Shown here piece after piece: positions 7,918 through 15,320 of a stretch of 64,000 nucleotides of DNA. Position numbers and translations under genes: made by a program. The DNA lies in assembly GCA_046593355.1 (NCBI GenBank), contig JBKJNY010000090.1, positions 1 through 64,000 of the forward strand, given 5' to 3'. The number at the start of each line of letters is the position of its first letter. Position 1 is the first letter of the stretch. The DNA is from SXOA01 sp046593355. Lineage in GTDB: Bacteria > Planctomycetota > Planctomycetia > Pirellulales > Pirellulaceae. The notes under the pieces were generated by a model. The model was not told where the DNA came from. It made no database searches and was given only the letters and a program-made list of their open reading frames with translations.

Positions 7918-10472
7918 GGGGAGGTCAGGCTGGCGCGGATATGTTCGAGAACCTGCTTCAGTTTCTCGTCATGAGGGTCAAAGCCGGACGGTGAATCATA
8001 CGGCGATCCGGCGAAGGTTGCTTCTTTCGTCAATCTCCGCTCGGATGGCAACGAGTGAAAGGAATTGGTCAGAATCGTCTGCAATGCGCCAGAGTGCTTT
8101 GCCAAGTCGCCGCTCTGCGGGTTGTCCGCGAGGTAGGCGGAGAGGGCGAGCGAGAATCGGACATGTTCTTCCCAGCGGCTGCCGGAAGAGGCTTTGCTTC
8201 GCTCGTCCGTTACGCTGGAAAGCAACTTGAGGAGAATGTCCGCTTGTTTTTGCTTGGAAAGCGCTGGTCCAGTGAGCCACACCCGTTGTTCCTTACTGAT
8301 GACGGCCAGATGAGGAAACGCAACCCGCCCTGCAGCCGGATTGGGTTGCAGTCCGTGATGGCAGTCGAAGCAGAGGTGGCTGGCGAATTCGAACGGGGCG
8401 CGGCCGCTATAGAGCTTGTCTTGCTGGGTGGCGGTTGCCAGCTCACCGAGTCGCCAGGCTTCGAAACGAGATTTGACGTTTTTGGCAGCGCTCCAGTGAG
8501 CTGGCAAGTTGGCAAGCTGCGCTTCGAATTCAAACGTCAATCGCGGATGGCCGGCGGCAATCAGGTCGTGGTTTACGTCATAGCTCTTGCCCAGCATTTC
8601 TTTCGGGCCGATGTGGCACTCGGCGCAGTTGGCGGCGCGTGCGGACAATTCCGAGAGCTTCGCCGGGTTGCTCGGCTTATCGCCGCGCCGGAAATGAGTG
8701 AATTCCCAGTCCGCGGCAGCACCGTGGCAAGACTCGCAGGAGACGCCCGCTGTGTAACTCTCGGGACGCGCGACGGGCGCTTTATCGGCCGGCGGCGTAG
8801 CGTGGCAGCCAACGCACTTTTGCTGCAAAAACTTGAAGTACGATTCATCCTCCATCCCGGTCCGCCCATCACTCGTTAGCCTTCGGACCATGTCGAGTGA
8901 CGGCTGCGTGTAGAGCAGCACGAAGGCCCGTGCATGAGGGTCGTCCGCAACGAATCGTGTGTACGAAACGGTGAAGTCATTTCCCTTGGCAGCCCCGTGG
9001 CAGCCGGTGGCGCTGCAACTCTGCGCGCCGACGAAGGGGTGGGATGCGGAGATTTGGGAGTTGGGCTCTGGGATTTGAGATTTGAGATTTGAGATTTGAG
9101 ACGCGAGAAGCGGCGCGGTCGCAAGCGGCTTTGCGGGAGGATTGTGATACCGATGGCACTGGGCACAATCAAATCTCGCGCCACCGGAGTTTGCCGTCTC
9201 GTTTCGCGGGGCGTGGCAGCCGGCGCAGGTTTCGATGCCCGGAATCATGATGCGCTCGTCATCGGCGAGCCGGCCCGGCCGGACTGGCGCGGGAATCTCT
9301 TCGCTGGCCTGGGAATGACAGTCCACGCATTTCGCGGCGGCGAGGTGCGCCTTGTGGCTGAACTTCGCGTGCGTGAGCCAGACCGCCGGAATCGCGGCCG
9401 GCATCACTTCCACCGGCTGCGTTTGCTGCCAGGAATGGCACTTGGCGCAATTGTTCGTCCGGAGCTCCTGCAAGCGCTGCGCGGTAAGCAGCTTTGGCGG
9501 CGTGTCGAGATTGTCTGCCCGTCGATTGCGCGGCGTTTTTCCGGGGATGGGACGCTTAGGAGATTGCTTTTGGCTGGAGCTGTCCCCGTCGTCCGTGGCG
9601 AAACTCCCCGCCACTGCCGCCTCCAACCGTGCCGCTTTCAGTCCGTGTGGAATGGCCGCCTCGCCTCTGCCTGGCCCATGCAGCGGATGGCAACTCCGGC
9701 AGTGCTGTTCGTACTTGATGGGCTGCATGTACGCGCCGTCTCCCGCTGCGGTAGTTGTCGGCACATGACAGGACTCGCACTTGAGATGCACGAGATCCTT
9801 GCGATCCTTGCCCGCGGGTAGGGCCTGCCCCGGATAAAGCTGCCCCGGAGTCATGTGCAAGCGATGGCTGAAGCGGATGTTGCCGGGGTCCGACTCTGTT
9901 TCGAGCGAACGAAATGCTGGGTGCGGCTGCCGATCTCCCTCGTCGCCACGAGCAAATCCCGATACATCCTTAAAAGGCGCCTCGCCCATCGAGTTGCGGT
10001 GTCCGGCTATCTTGCTGTGGCAGCGAGTACAGTTTTGATCGTCCGTGCGTACCAGCAGGGCCTGCTTTCCTTGATGCTCGCGGTGGCAGCTCGCACAAGA
10101 GTCGACTTCATGGGCAAAATGATTGTCATGATGGATCGCCGCCTTGTGGCAGGCGTTGCACTTCGCGTCCGTTTGATCATGCGTTGCGCCGAAGGAATCA
10201 CTGCGCGTCGGCACAAAAGGTACATGGCAGGCCCGGCAGTCGCTCTCCCAGCGGGCATGTGCGATGGCCAGCACACCCGGCGAGACTTGCGTGGCCGCCG
10301 GCCTTCCTCCTCCCAATACCCAGGCGATATAGAGCCCCCCGCCCAGGAAGAAGAGCAAAGACAGACCCACCTTCGTCCGCCCCAGCGCCCCGCGCGCGCG
10401 GTGATAGGCCAGCGGAATGCGCAGCGCCCGCTGCTTGGCTGATTCTCGCTCGCGCTGAAGAAGCTCATCCAT
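7914..10472 (-). CDS. Membrane-anchored multiheme cytochrome c (14 CXXCH + 1 CX4CH)
   Basis: 852 residues from the ATG giving MDELLQRERES; a longer upstream frame would overlap the cytochrome b gene. A cytoplasmic N-terminus of ~33 residues is followed by one membrane helix (~33-55), placing the rest outside. I count fourteen CXXCH motifs and one CX4CH (CSATGCH), so up to fifteen hemes c. Motif spacing resembles cytochrome c7/c554-like planctomycete proteins: HxxH pairs, then a C-terminal c554-type unit around SCESCHGAAADW and NCAECHIGP. It is sandwiched between the cytochrome b-like and NuoEF genes, overlapping the latter by four bases. It probably receives electrons from, or donates them to, the membrane cytochrome. 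A tandem ATTTGAG repeat encodes a QISNLKSQI linker in mid-protein. Confidence 0.92.
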   Translation of the reverse strand: MDELLQRERESAKQRALRIPLAYHRARGALGRTKVGLSLLFFLGGGLYIAWVLGGGRPAATQVSPGVLAIAHARWESDCRACHVPFVPTRSDSFGATHDQTDAKCNACHKAAIHHDNHFAHEVDSCASCHREHQGKQALLVRTDDQNCTRCHSKIAGHRNSMGEAPFKDVSGFARGDEGDRQPHPAFRSLETESDPGNIRFSHRLHMTPGQLYPGQALPAGKDRKDLVHLKCESCHVPTTTAAGDGAYMQPIKYEQHCRSCHPLHGPGRGEAAIPHGLKAARLEAAVAGSFATDDGDSSSQKQSPKRPIPGKTPRNRRADNLDTPPKLLTAQRLQELRTNNCAKCHSWQQTQPVEVMPAAIPAVWLTHAKFSHKAHLAAAKCVDCHSQASEEIPAPVRPGRLADDERIMIPGIETCAGCHAPRNETANSGGARFDCAQCHRYHNPPAKPLATAPLLASQISNLKSQIPEPNSQISASHPFVGAQSCSATGCHGAAKGNDFTVSYTRFVADDPHARAFVLLYTQPSLDMVRRLTSDGRTGMEDESYFKFLQQKCVGCHATPPADKAPVARPESYTAGVSCESCHGAAADWEFTHFRRGDKPSNPAKLSELSARAANCAECHIGPKEMLGKSYDVNHDLIAAGHPRLTFEFEAQLANLPAHWSAAKNVKSRFEAWRLGELATATQQDKLYSGRAPFEFASHLCFDCHHGLQPNPAAGRVAFPHLAVISKEQRVWLTGPALSKQKQADILLKLLSSVTDERSKASSGSRWEEHVRFSLALSAYLADNPQSGDLAKHSGALQTILTNSFHSLPSERRLTKEATFAGSPYDSPSGFDPHDEKLKQVLEHIRASLTSP
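9050..9101. repeat. Tandem ATTTGAG repeat within the multiheme cytochrome gene
   Basis: The heptamer ATTTGAG is repeated about four times at 9072-9100, with degenerate copies upstream from 9050. On the coding strand it gives QISNLKSQI...NSQIS, a hydrophilic linker between the tenth heme motif and the CX4CH motif. As I recall, this peptide motif recurs as an insertion in unrelated planctomycete proteins. Confidence 0.8.
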
Positions 10473-10483
10473 CAAAGTCCGTT

Positions 10484-11608
10484 CTAGCCAATTCGCAGTG
10501 CCAAATATACATGCCCCGCCAGCAAGACCACCAGCGCGATGGAAAGCGGCAGATGCACCAGCAGCCAGGCATGCAGCCAGAATTGCAGCCGCTCTTGCCA
10601 GGCCAGCTCGCTTCGCCGCCGACAAAGGGCTTCCATTTGGTCAATCGCCGACCGGACCGCGGCTGGGGACTTCTGCCGCAAGTCCTCAAAATACCGGCGG
10701 GCCTTGGCCTTGGTGCTCAGAAGTCCCGACGAACTTCGTCCGCTCGTCAGATAAGGTTCAATCTCTTGCCGCATGGCTGCGACCAGTTGGGGGGCAGCAG
10801 CGCGAGCCGGCCGAATTAGCTCCGGATCGAGCGACCGCGCAACAACCGTTCCCACTCGCCGCGCGACACCGACACGCTGCTTGCCAGAATTCCTCGCTCC
10901 ACTTCCTGCCGCCGCCAATTCGTCTTCCGCTCCCTCGCAAACCTCGATCACCAGGCGGCGGGCATCCTCGGCCAACTGTCGTGAAACTTCCTCAATCTGG
11001 CTCGCCACCGTCTCCTCCGGCACCCGGTCCAGGAGCAGCCGCGGCAGGATGTTCTGCATCGCCAGGCCAAACACCCCACTGCCGACGACCAGGAGCAATA
11101 GCCACATCAGGATGGAAGTGTAAGTTCCCCCGAAGGATACTCCGCCGTGCAGCACAACAAGTGGCAGCACGAGCAGGCCCAGCCAGATATGGGCCTTCAT
11201 CCAGGTCTGCGTCTTCCCCAGCCAGCGGCTGGTGCGAAAGAGGGGCGTCTTCCGTGGCCATAGCGCGAACTCGAACAGAATGATGAGGCCGGCCACAATT
11301 CCCAGCACCAGCCCAGGCACGCTTCCCCCGCCCGGCCAAGGACGACCGGCGCGGATATAAGAGCCATACCAGACCGCCGCCCCAATTGCTGCCGCCAGCG
11401 TTCCCAGCATCCAGGCCAAATGAAGCGGCACGAAATTCTTGCGGTCAAACAGCACGGAAACGACGCACTCCCAAAGACGTTGCAGCGGCAAAGCGAAGCT
11501 ACTCTTGTACTTCGCTGCGGTGGCGGCGTCAATTTGCTGTGTCACTCCGTTACGCGGAGTCCCACGCGAGTAGTAATTCTGGCGGAAGTAGCTCTGGATT
11601 GGATTCAT
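10484..11608 (-). CDS. Cytochrome b-like integral membrane protein
   Basis: 374 residues, first gene of the four-gene redox operon. I see about five membrane helices: near 58-80, 97-117, 139-157, 164-187 and 346-370. A soluble charged region (~190-340) lies between helices four and five. Candidate heme ligands inside helices are H63, H140 and H154, then H346, H352 and H366 in the last helix, which suits two b-type hemes. It probably carries electrons across the membrane between the cytoplasmic NuoEF/FeS pair and the external multiheme cytochrome. The soluble insert has no motif I recognise. Its ATG at 11608 has only a weak ribosome site. Confidence 0.75.
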   Translation of the reverse strand: MNPIQSYFRQNYYSRGTPRNGVTQQIDAATAAKYKSSFALPLQRLWECVVSVLFDRKNFVPLHLAWMLGTLAAAIGAAVWYGSYIRAGRPWPGGGSVPGLVLGIVAGLIILFEFALWPRKTPLFRTSRWLGKTQTWMKAHIWLGLLVLPLVVLHGGVSFGGTYTSILMWLLLLVVGSGVFGLAMQNILPRLLLDRVPEETVASQIEEVSRQLAEDARRLVIEVCEGAEDELAAAGSGARNSGKQRVGVARRVGTVVARSLDPELIRPARAAAPQLVAAMRQEIEPYLTSGRSSSGLLSTKAKARRYFEDLRQKSPAAVRSAIDQMEALCRRRSELAWQERLQFWLHAWLLVHLPLSIALVVLLAGHVYLALRIG

Positions 11609-11928
11609 GGCCCATCAATCCCATTCCAAAGAATCTCTTGCCCTCCCTCCGCGAGACTCCGCGTCCTCCGCGGCAACCTCGTATTCTCTTGGCCTTCCTG
11701 CCGTGTCCTCGGTGTTTTCCGTGTCCCATCCCCCGTGTTCGTTACAGCGCTGGGCAACCAGCGGGTATTTCATTTCCGGCGTGCTGCCTAGGAGTAGGAA
11801 GGCGAGCGAGGGGGACAAGAAACACAAAACCCCCGGCTGGCATGGCACGCCGGGGGCTTGTGTTATCTTGGGAGCGGGACTGAGTTCGCAGTGGTGTGTG
11901 CGGTGCTCAGCCTCGCTGGCTTGGCAAA
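11609..11928. other. Intergenic region upstream of the redox operon
   Basis: 320 bases with no credible ORF. The part next to 11608 should contain the promoter of the minus-strand redox operon. Phrases such as CTCCGCGAGACTCCGCGTCCTCCGCGG and GTCCTCGGTGTTTTCCGTGTCC resemble low-complexity spacer repeats. The left-to-right order ends with the terminator of the cysteine-rich gene. Confidence 0.5.
11821..11864 (-). terminator. Rho-independent-type terminator of the Cys-rich gene
   Basis: AACACAA..CCCCCGGC pairs with GCCGGGGG.TTGTGTT around an 11-base loop. Read on the minus strand it lies 64 bases after the stop of the cysteine-rich gene and is followed by a T-rich run. Confidence 0.75.
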
Positions 11929-12423
11929 TTACTTGCCGCAACCGCAGGAAGGAGCAGCCATCTCGCAGCCGCAGCTCTTGTTGCAGCGGTCACGATGGCA
12001 GCGCTCTTTGCAGCAGCGTTCCTTGTGGCAACGCTCTTTGCAGCAGCGCTGCTTGCGGCACTTGTTGCAATCATTGTCGCAGCCGCAGCTGGGGGCCTTG
12101 GCTTCGCAGGTCGGGGCCATGGCGGCGCAGGTCGGGGCGGCAGCGGCGCAAGTCGGAGCGGCGCAGCTCGGGGCGGCCTTGGCGCAGCTATTGCAACCGT
12201 TGTTGCAACGATTGCGGCAGCGATCCTTGCAGCAACGTTCCTTGGGGCAGCGCTGCTTGCAGCAACGCTCACGGTGGCAGCGGGGGGCGCAGCCATTGTC
12301 GCAGCCGCAGGCGGGGGCGGCGTCGCACCCGCAAGAGCTGCCGCCGCCGAACATGCCGGCGTTGACGGAAGAGGCGATACACAACAGACCGGCAGCCAAA
12401 GCCGCCACGATGAAGCGATTCAT
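11929..12423 (-). CDS. Secreted, extremely cysteine-rich protein
   Basis: 164 residues starting at MNRFIVAALAAG, chosen because AGGAG lies seven bases upstream; a nine-residue longer frame has no such site. The signal peptide ends near SSVNA-G (residue 22). The mature ~142 residues hold 34 cysteines (about 24%), with many Arg/Lys and almost no aliphatic residues. The layout is roughly symmetric: a CGCD...CGC cap, an RCC/KERCC block, a middle of AAPTC/AAPSC units, a second CGCDND, a second KERCC block and a CGCGK end. No enzyme motif is visible. Possibilities are a disulfide-cross-linked wall or spore-coat-like structural protein, or a metal-binding protein; neither is shown by the sequence. 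It has its own terminator, and codon use is biased to TGC. Confidence 0.85.
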   Translation of the reverse strand: MNRFIVAALAAGLLCIASSVNAGMFGGGSSCGCDAAPACGCDNGCAPRCHRERCCKQRCPKERCCKDRCRNRCNNGCNSCAKAAPSCAAPTCAAAAPTCAAMAPTCEAKAPSCGCDNDCNKCRKQRCCKERCHKERCCKERCHRDRCNKSCGCEMAAPSCGCGK

Positions 12424-12935
12424 TGCAAAACTCCTAAAAACGGAACACACGGAGACGGAAACGGAAACAACCTGTCGCCGGAACCGCCGGCCCCGCGATG
12501 TTCTCGTAGGTGCGGCAGGCCGAGACGCTGACGTTCAGCGACCTTCAGCAACAATGCTGAGTCTAGGTTGTGCTATCGTCCCCCCAGATTTCCGCTCTTG
12601 ACTTGTCCGCAGAGTTCCCGCGATTTTCCCGCCTTGCCGGGCCGGTTGCACAACGGATGACTGCCACGCGGGTTCTGACGCTAGCACGGGATTTTCCATG
12701 AGCGCGGCGCGATTTGCGGGCCGATACTTTGTTTTCCGCGGAAAGCAACGATCGGTCGCTCCTTGGCAAGATAGTCCGCGATCGCGCGTTGTAAGGAAGC
12801 CTTCCACGAGAGCCTTGAGAAAGTTGGCTACCAGATTCCCTCTTCCACCCTGTTTGCCGCGTAAGATATAAAGTGCGGACTTCATACACTGGAGAACTTT
12901 TCTCACGTTCTCCTGCCAGGAAATGCATCATCCCT
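12424..12935. other. Divergent intergenic region
   Basis: 512 bases between the minus-strand Cys-rich gene and the plus-strand Hpt-like gene, so it should carry both promoters. Apart from the AGGAG site at the left edge I see no clear operator, hairpin or ORF with coding character. Confidence 0.45.
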
Positions 12936-13244
12936 ATGACCACCACGCTACTGAGCCGCAGCCGAGCCACCCCGGTCACCAGCGGGAACCCGCCAACGGA
13001 TGGGTTTCTCGCCGACCTACCCATCGTCATCGCCGAACTAGCCGAATCTGCCGAGAAGGGGAACCGCCAGCTCCTGGGACGATTGGCCCACCAACTGAAG
13101 GAAGCGGGGGAGATGAACGGTTATGACCGCCTGACCCCGTTTGCCGCCCGACTGGAACGGGTCGCCGTGGGAAACGGCACGCCAATGGATATCCGCGTGG
13201 CTGTGGAGGACTTGATTGCCCAGTGCGGAAAAGTGCGGGCGTAA
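12936..13244 (+). CDS. Hpt-like (histidine phosphotransfer) small protein
   Basis: 102 residues from the ATG of MTTTLLSRSR; an upstream in-frame ATG would add 21 residues but lacks a better ribosome site. The core LLGRLAHQLKEAGEMNGYDRLTPFAARLE... aligns by eye with planctomycete Hpt domains, which read RRxAHQLKGAAGSYGFDxLTPxAARLE. The phosphoacceptor His of AHQLK is kept, but the following Gly is replaced by Glu, and the usual N-terminal helix is short. It could be a phosphotransfer protein or a relic. No kinase or receiver gene is adjacent. Confidence 0.7.
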   Translation: MTTTLLSRSRATPVTSGNPPTDGFLADLPIVIAELAESAEKGNRQLLGRLAHQLKEAGEMNGYDRLTPFAARLERVAVGNGTPMDIRVAVEDLIAQCGKVRA

Positions 13245-13245
13245 A

Positions 13246-13303
13246 GTAGCCTGCTCACTCCGTGAGCAGGAATGTCCGCTCACGGAGTGAGCGGACTACT
13301 TTG
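13246..13303. repeat. Palindromic element between convergent genes
   Basis: AGTAGCCTGCTCACTCCGTGAGCAGG - AATGT - CCGCTCACGGAGTGAGCGGACTACT. Each half is a hairpin and the two halves are also roughly inverted copies, with AGTAG/CTACT ends. It begins two bases after the Hpt stop and contains the stop codon of the PGK gene on the other strand, so it may serve as a bidirectional terminator. Related elements lie at 41845 and 53891. Confidence 0.85.
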
Positions 13304-14696
13304 CTGCTTCCCGCAGCGCCACCAGATACGGCACGGGTTCACTGCCCAGGGCGTTGAGCACAGTACCGCCCGCGGTGAAGCAGTGGGTGATCCAGTCCGG
13401 CTGGCCGTATTTCTCCAGGGCAGTTCCCCCCTCGCCGCCGCCGACATAAACCGGATGACCGGCATCCCTCAGCCGCTTGAGTTGGCTGATGAATGCCTTG
13501 GTGCCGGCTGCGAACTTGGAGTCCTCGAACATGCCGAAGACGCCGTTGTGGAAGGCGACGGCGTTCTTGGGGTTGGCCTTGTGCTTCTCGATGAATTCGC
13601 CGATTTTGGCCGCGAAGAGGGCGGAGGTCTTGGGCCCCACGTCAAACTGCTGGTCGGTCGGTTGGAGGATGTCTGTCACGGAGCCATCGGCCAGCACGGA
13701 GTCAATCGGCAGGACGAACTCAATCCCGTGCTGCTTGCCGGCCGCCAGCATCCGCGCGGCCTGCTCGACTCGCTCCGGTGGGATGTAATACGGCTTGTCC
13801 TTGTGAGCGGCGTCTTCGGCCACGCCGAGACAGAACTCCTTTCCTTCGAGCATTGCCGCCGCCTTTCGCAGTGACATTGCGAGTGAGCCGGCGCTGAAGA
13901 TCGTGCTGATGGTGCCGCGGGCAATCATCGCTTCCAGGTCGTCGAGCTTGTCGATCTTGATGCCGCTGAATACCACGAGCTTCGCCTTGAGGCACTCCAT
14001 CATCGGCTGCTCGAATTCAGCGGCGATGTACTTTCCCAGGGCCACCCGCTTCATCGCCAGCGGCACGATGGTGCTGGAAGCATCCAGACTGCCGGCCGAG
14101 AGGGCTTCGTTCACGTAGACGCTTCCCACTTTCTCAGCGAGAGAATTGGCCATTGCCGCGAGCTTCGTCGCATATTTGGCCAGATCTTTTTCCTTCGCCT
14201 TCCACAGCACCGTTTCCAGATCATAGGCCCGCACGTTTTCCAGCATCAGCACGCTGCCGGGCGCGGCTTTTTTGATCTTCGCAGCGGCGTCGTCCTTTAC
14301 CGTGCCGGTCGCTTCGTCGAGCCAAGCGGTGATGACCGGCACATCGCAGCCGAGAATTTCCCCAAGCCGTTTGGCGACCTTGTCGAGCGACCCAATCGGC
14401 TTGTCTTTCTCCTTCCGCCCGCGATGGCCGAAGATGACCTGCTTCCACCCCTTCTGCCGGCCGAAATCCAGCGTCTCCTTCATGCTCCGCAGCCGGATGT
14501 CTCCATCGCCGATGGTCGGCCCCGGCTTGGCGTCAACATCGCCGCGGACGAGGACGGTGGTGCCGGAAGGAAGGTCCGAGAGCGAATCCAGGCGCGGAAT
14601 AGCCTGGAGATAGTCGGCCAGCGAAAGTTCTTCGCGCGGCGCGAGGCCTTTGAGGATTTTGGCGAGTTGCAGAACGCGGTCGGGGGAGACGGGCAT
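13296..14696 (-). CDS. pgk: Phosphoglycerate kinase, divergent
   Basis: 466 residues from the ATG giving MPVSPDRVLQL, chosen for AAGGAA seven bases upstream; an ATG 33 bases earlier is possible. It catalyses, by family, ADP-dependent dephosphorylation of 1,3-bisphosphoglycerate in glycolysis. Recognisable PGK landmarks in order: VLVRGDVDAK (usually RxDFN), GHRGRK (usually HxGRP), MLENVR, VNEALSAGSLDASSTIVPLA, VFSGIKIDKLDDLEAMI, VAFHNGVFGMFE and GGGEGGTALEK (usually GGGDS). It has an N-terminal extension of ~45 residues and is longer than the usual 390-415. The Asn-to-Asp and Asp-to-Glu changes at active-site motifs make kinetics or substrate uncertain. The stop codon lies inside the palindromic element. 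Confidence 0.85.
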   Translation of the reverse strand: MPVSPDRVLQLAKILKGLAPREELSLADYLQAIPRLDSLSDLPSGTTVLVRGDVDAKPGPTIGDGDIRLRSMKETLDFGRQKGWKQVIFGHRGRKEKDKPIGSLDKVAKRLGEILGCDVPVITAWLDEATGTVKDDAAAKIKKAAPGSVLMLENVRAYDLETVLWKAKEKDLAKYATKLAAMANSLAEKVGSVYVNEALSAGSLDASSTIVPLAMKRVALGKYIAAEFEQPMMECLKAKLVVFSGIKIDKLDDLEAMIARGTISTIFSAGSLAMSLRKAAAMLEGKEFCLGVAEDAAHKDKPYYIPPERVEQAARMLAAGKQHGIEFVLPIDSVLADGSVTDILQPTDQQFDVGPKTSALFAAKIGEFIEKHKANPKNAVAFHNGVFGMFEDSKFAAGTKAFISQLKRLRDAGHPVYVGGGEGGTALEKYGQPDWITHCFTAGGTVLNALGSEPVPYLVALREAAK

Positions 14697-14738
14697 GGAC
14701 AGATTCCTTGTGAGAAGGGACATGCCCAAGATATCAAT

Positions 14739-15275
14739 TCAGGTGGCTTTATCGGAGGGGGAGGTCGGCATAGCTGATCGTGTGAAGTAGGATTTCGGCC
14801 AAGTTAATTTGAGCCAACCACCTCCAAAAAAGGTGCCAGTTCCAAGTACTGTCACGACAGAAATCAAATCTGTAAACATGCGAATCAAGTCGGAGTCCTT
14901 TGCGAGTTGAATGAGGAATTCCAATGTAATGGCTATCAACACTAATGGTATTCCGACGCCTAGATAGAAAAGAAAAATTGCAACAAATGCGATGCCCAAC
15001 GACGTGATGGCCAGACGCACTCCCTCCATGTTTCGCACTGAATCTGGACAGTCGAGCGCGTCCCAAAGTTCCTCGCTGTGTTGTACCGCTGCTCGGGTAC
15101 GGACAACTGTAATTGCGATGGCAACCGTCAAGTGCAACACGCAAACGCCGAGGCCGATGTCCAGGCGAAAGGCACCACATGTGACGCCCACCAACGAAAT
15201 GGCCACCAGCAGATTGGCAATGGAGAACTGCCAGAGCTTCGTCCGCGGTCGCTTGATGGCCGATTGCTGACTCAT
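14739..15275 (-). CDS. Small integral membrane protein, unknown function
   Basis: 178 residues from MSQQSAIKRPRTKLWQFSIANLL. The QFSIANLLVAISLVGVTCGAF start matches a common planctomycete pattern (xFSLRTLLLLxTxVAV), a first helix followed by more membrane segments; about four helices are visible. No catalytic or binding motif is recognisable. It begins 17 bases after the CoaX stop and ends 42 bases before pgk, so the three probably share a transcript. The upstream frame that reads into the palindromic repeat is not needed. Confidence 0.7.
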   Translation of the reverse strand: MSQQSAIKRPRTKLWQFSIANLLVAISLVGVTCGAFRLDIGLGVCVLHLTVAIAITVVRTRAAVQHSEELWDALDCPDSVRNMEGVRLAITSLGIAFVAIFLFYLGVGIPLVLIAITLEFLIQLAKDSDLIRMFTDLISVVTVLGTGTFFGGGWLKLTWPKSYFTRSAMPTSPSDKAT

Positions 15276-15290
15276 GTCGTTTGACTGAAA

Positions 15291-15320
15291 TATCAGGGGG
15301 CTGACGCCCCCCGCTCGCCA
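15291..15320. repeat. Palindromic element at the CoaX stop codon
   Basis: TATCAGGGGGCTGACGCCCC followed by CCGCTCGCCA: a GGGGGC/GCCCCC hairpin with a GCGAGCGG flank. On the minus strand it encodes the last residues of CoaX (GASAP) and its TGA stop. A copy identical at 29 of 30 positions lies inside the same gene at 15733. Confidence 0.9.

Noticed and set aside
10473..10625. 51-residue N-terminal extension of the multiheme cytochrome
   Set aside because: It would overlap the cytochrome b-like gene by over 100 bases; the ATG at 10472 follows that gene's stop and precedes a sensible anchor helix.
11858..12601. Plus-strand frames with Gln/Arg- or Ala-rich repeats opposite the Cys-rich gene
   Set aside because: These are shadows of the TGC-rich repeats of the minus-strand gene, which has a signal peptide, ribosome site and terminator.
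13246..13303. Possible CRISPR-like repeat family
   Set aside because: The palindromes are dispersed one or two at a time with no regular spacers and no cas genes, so a REP-type explanation fits better.
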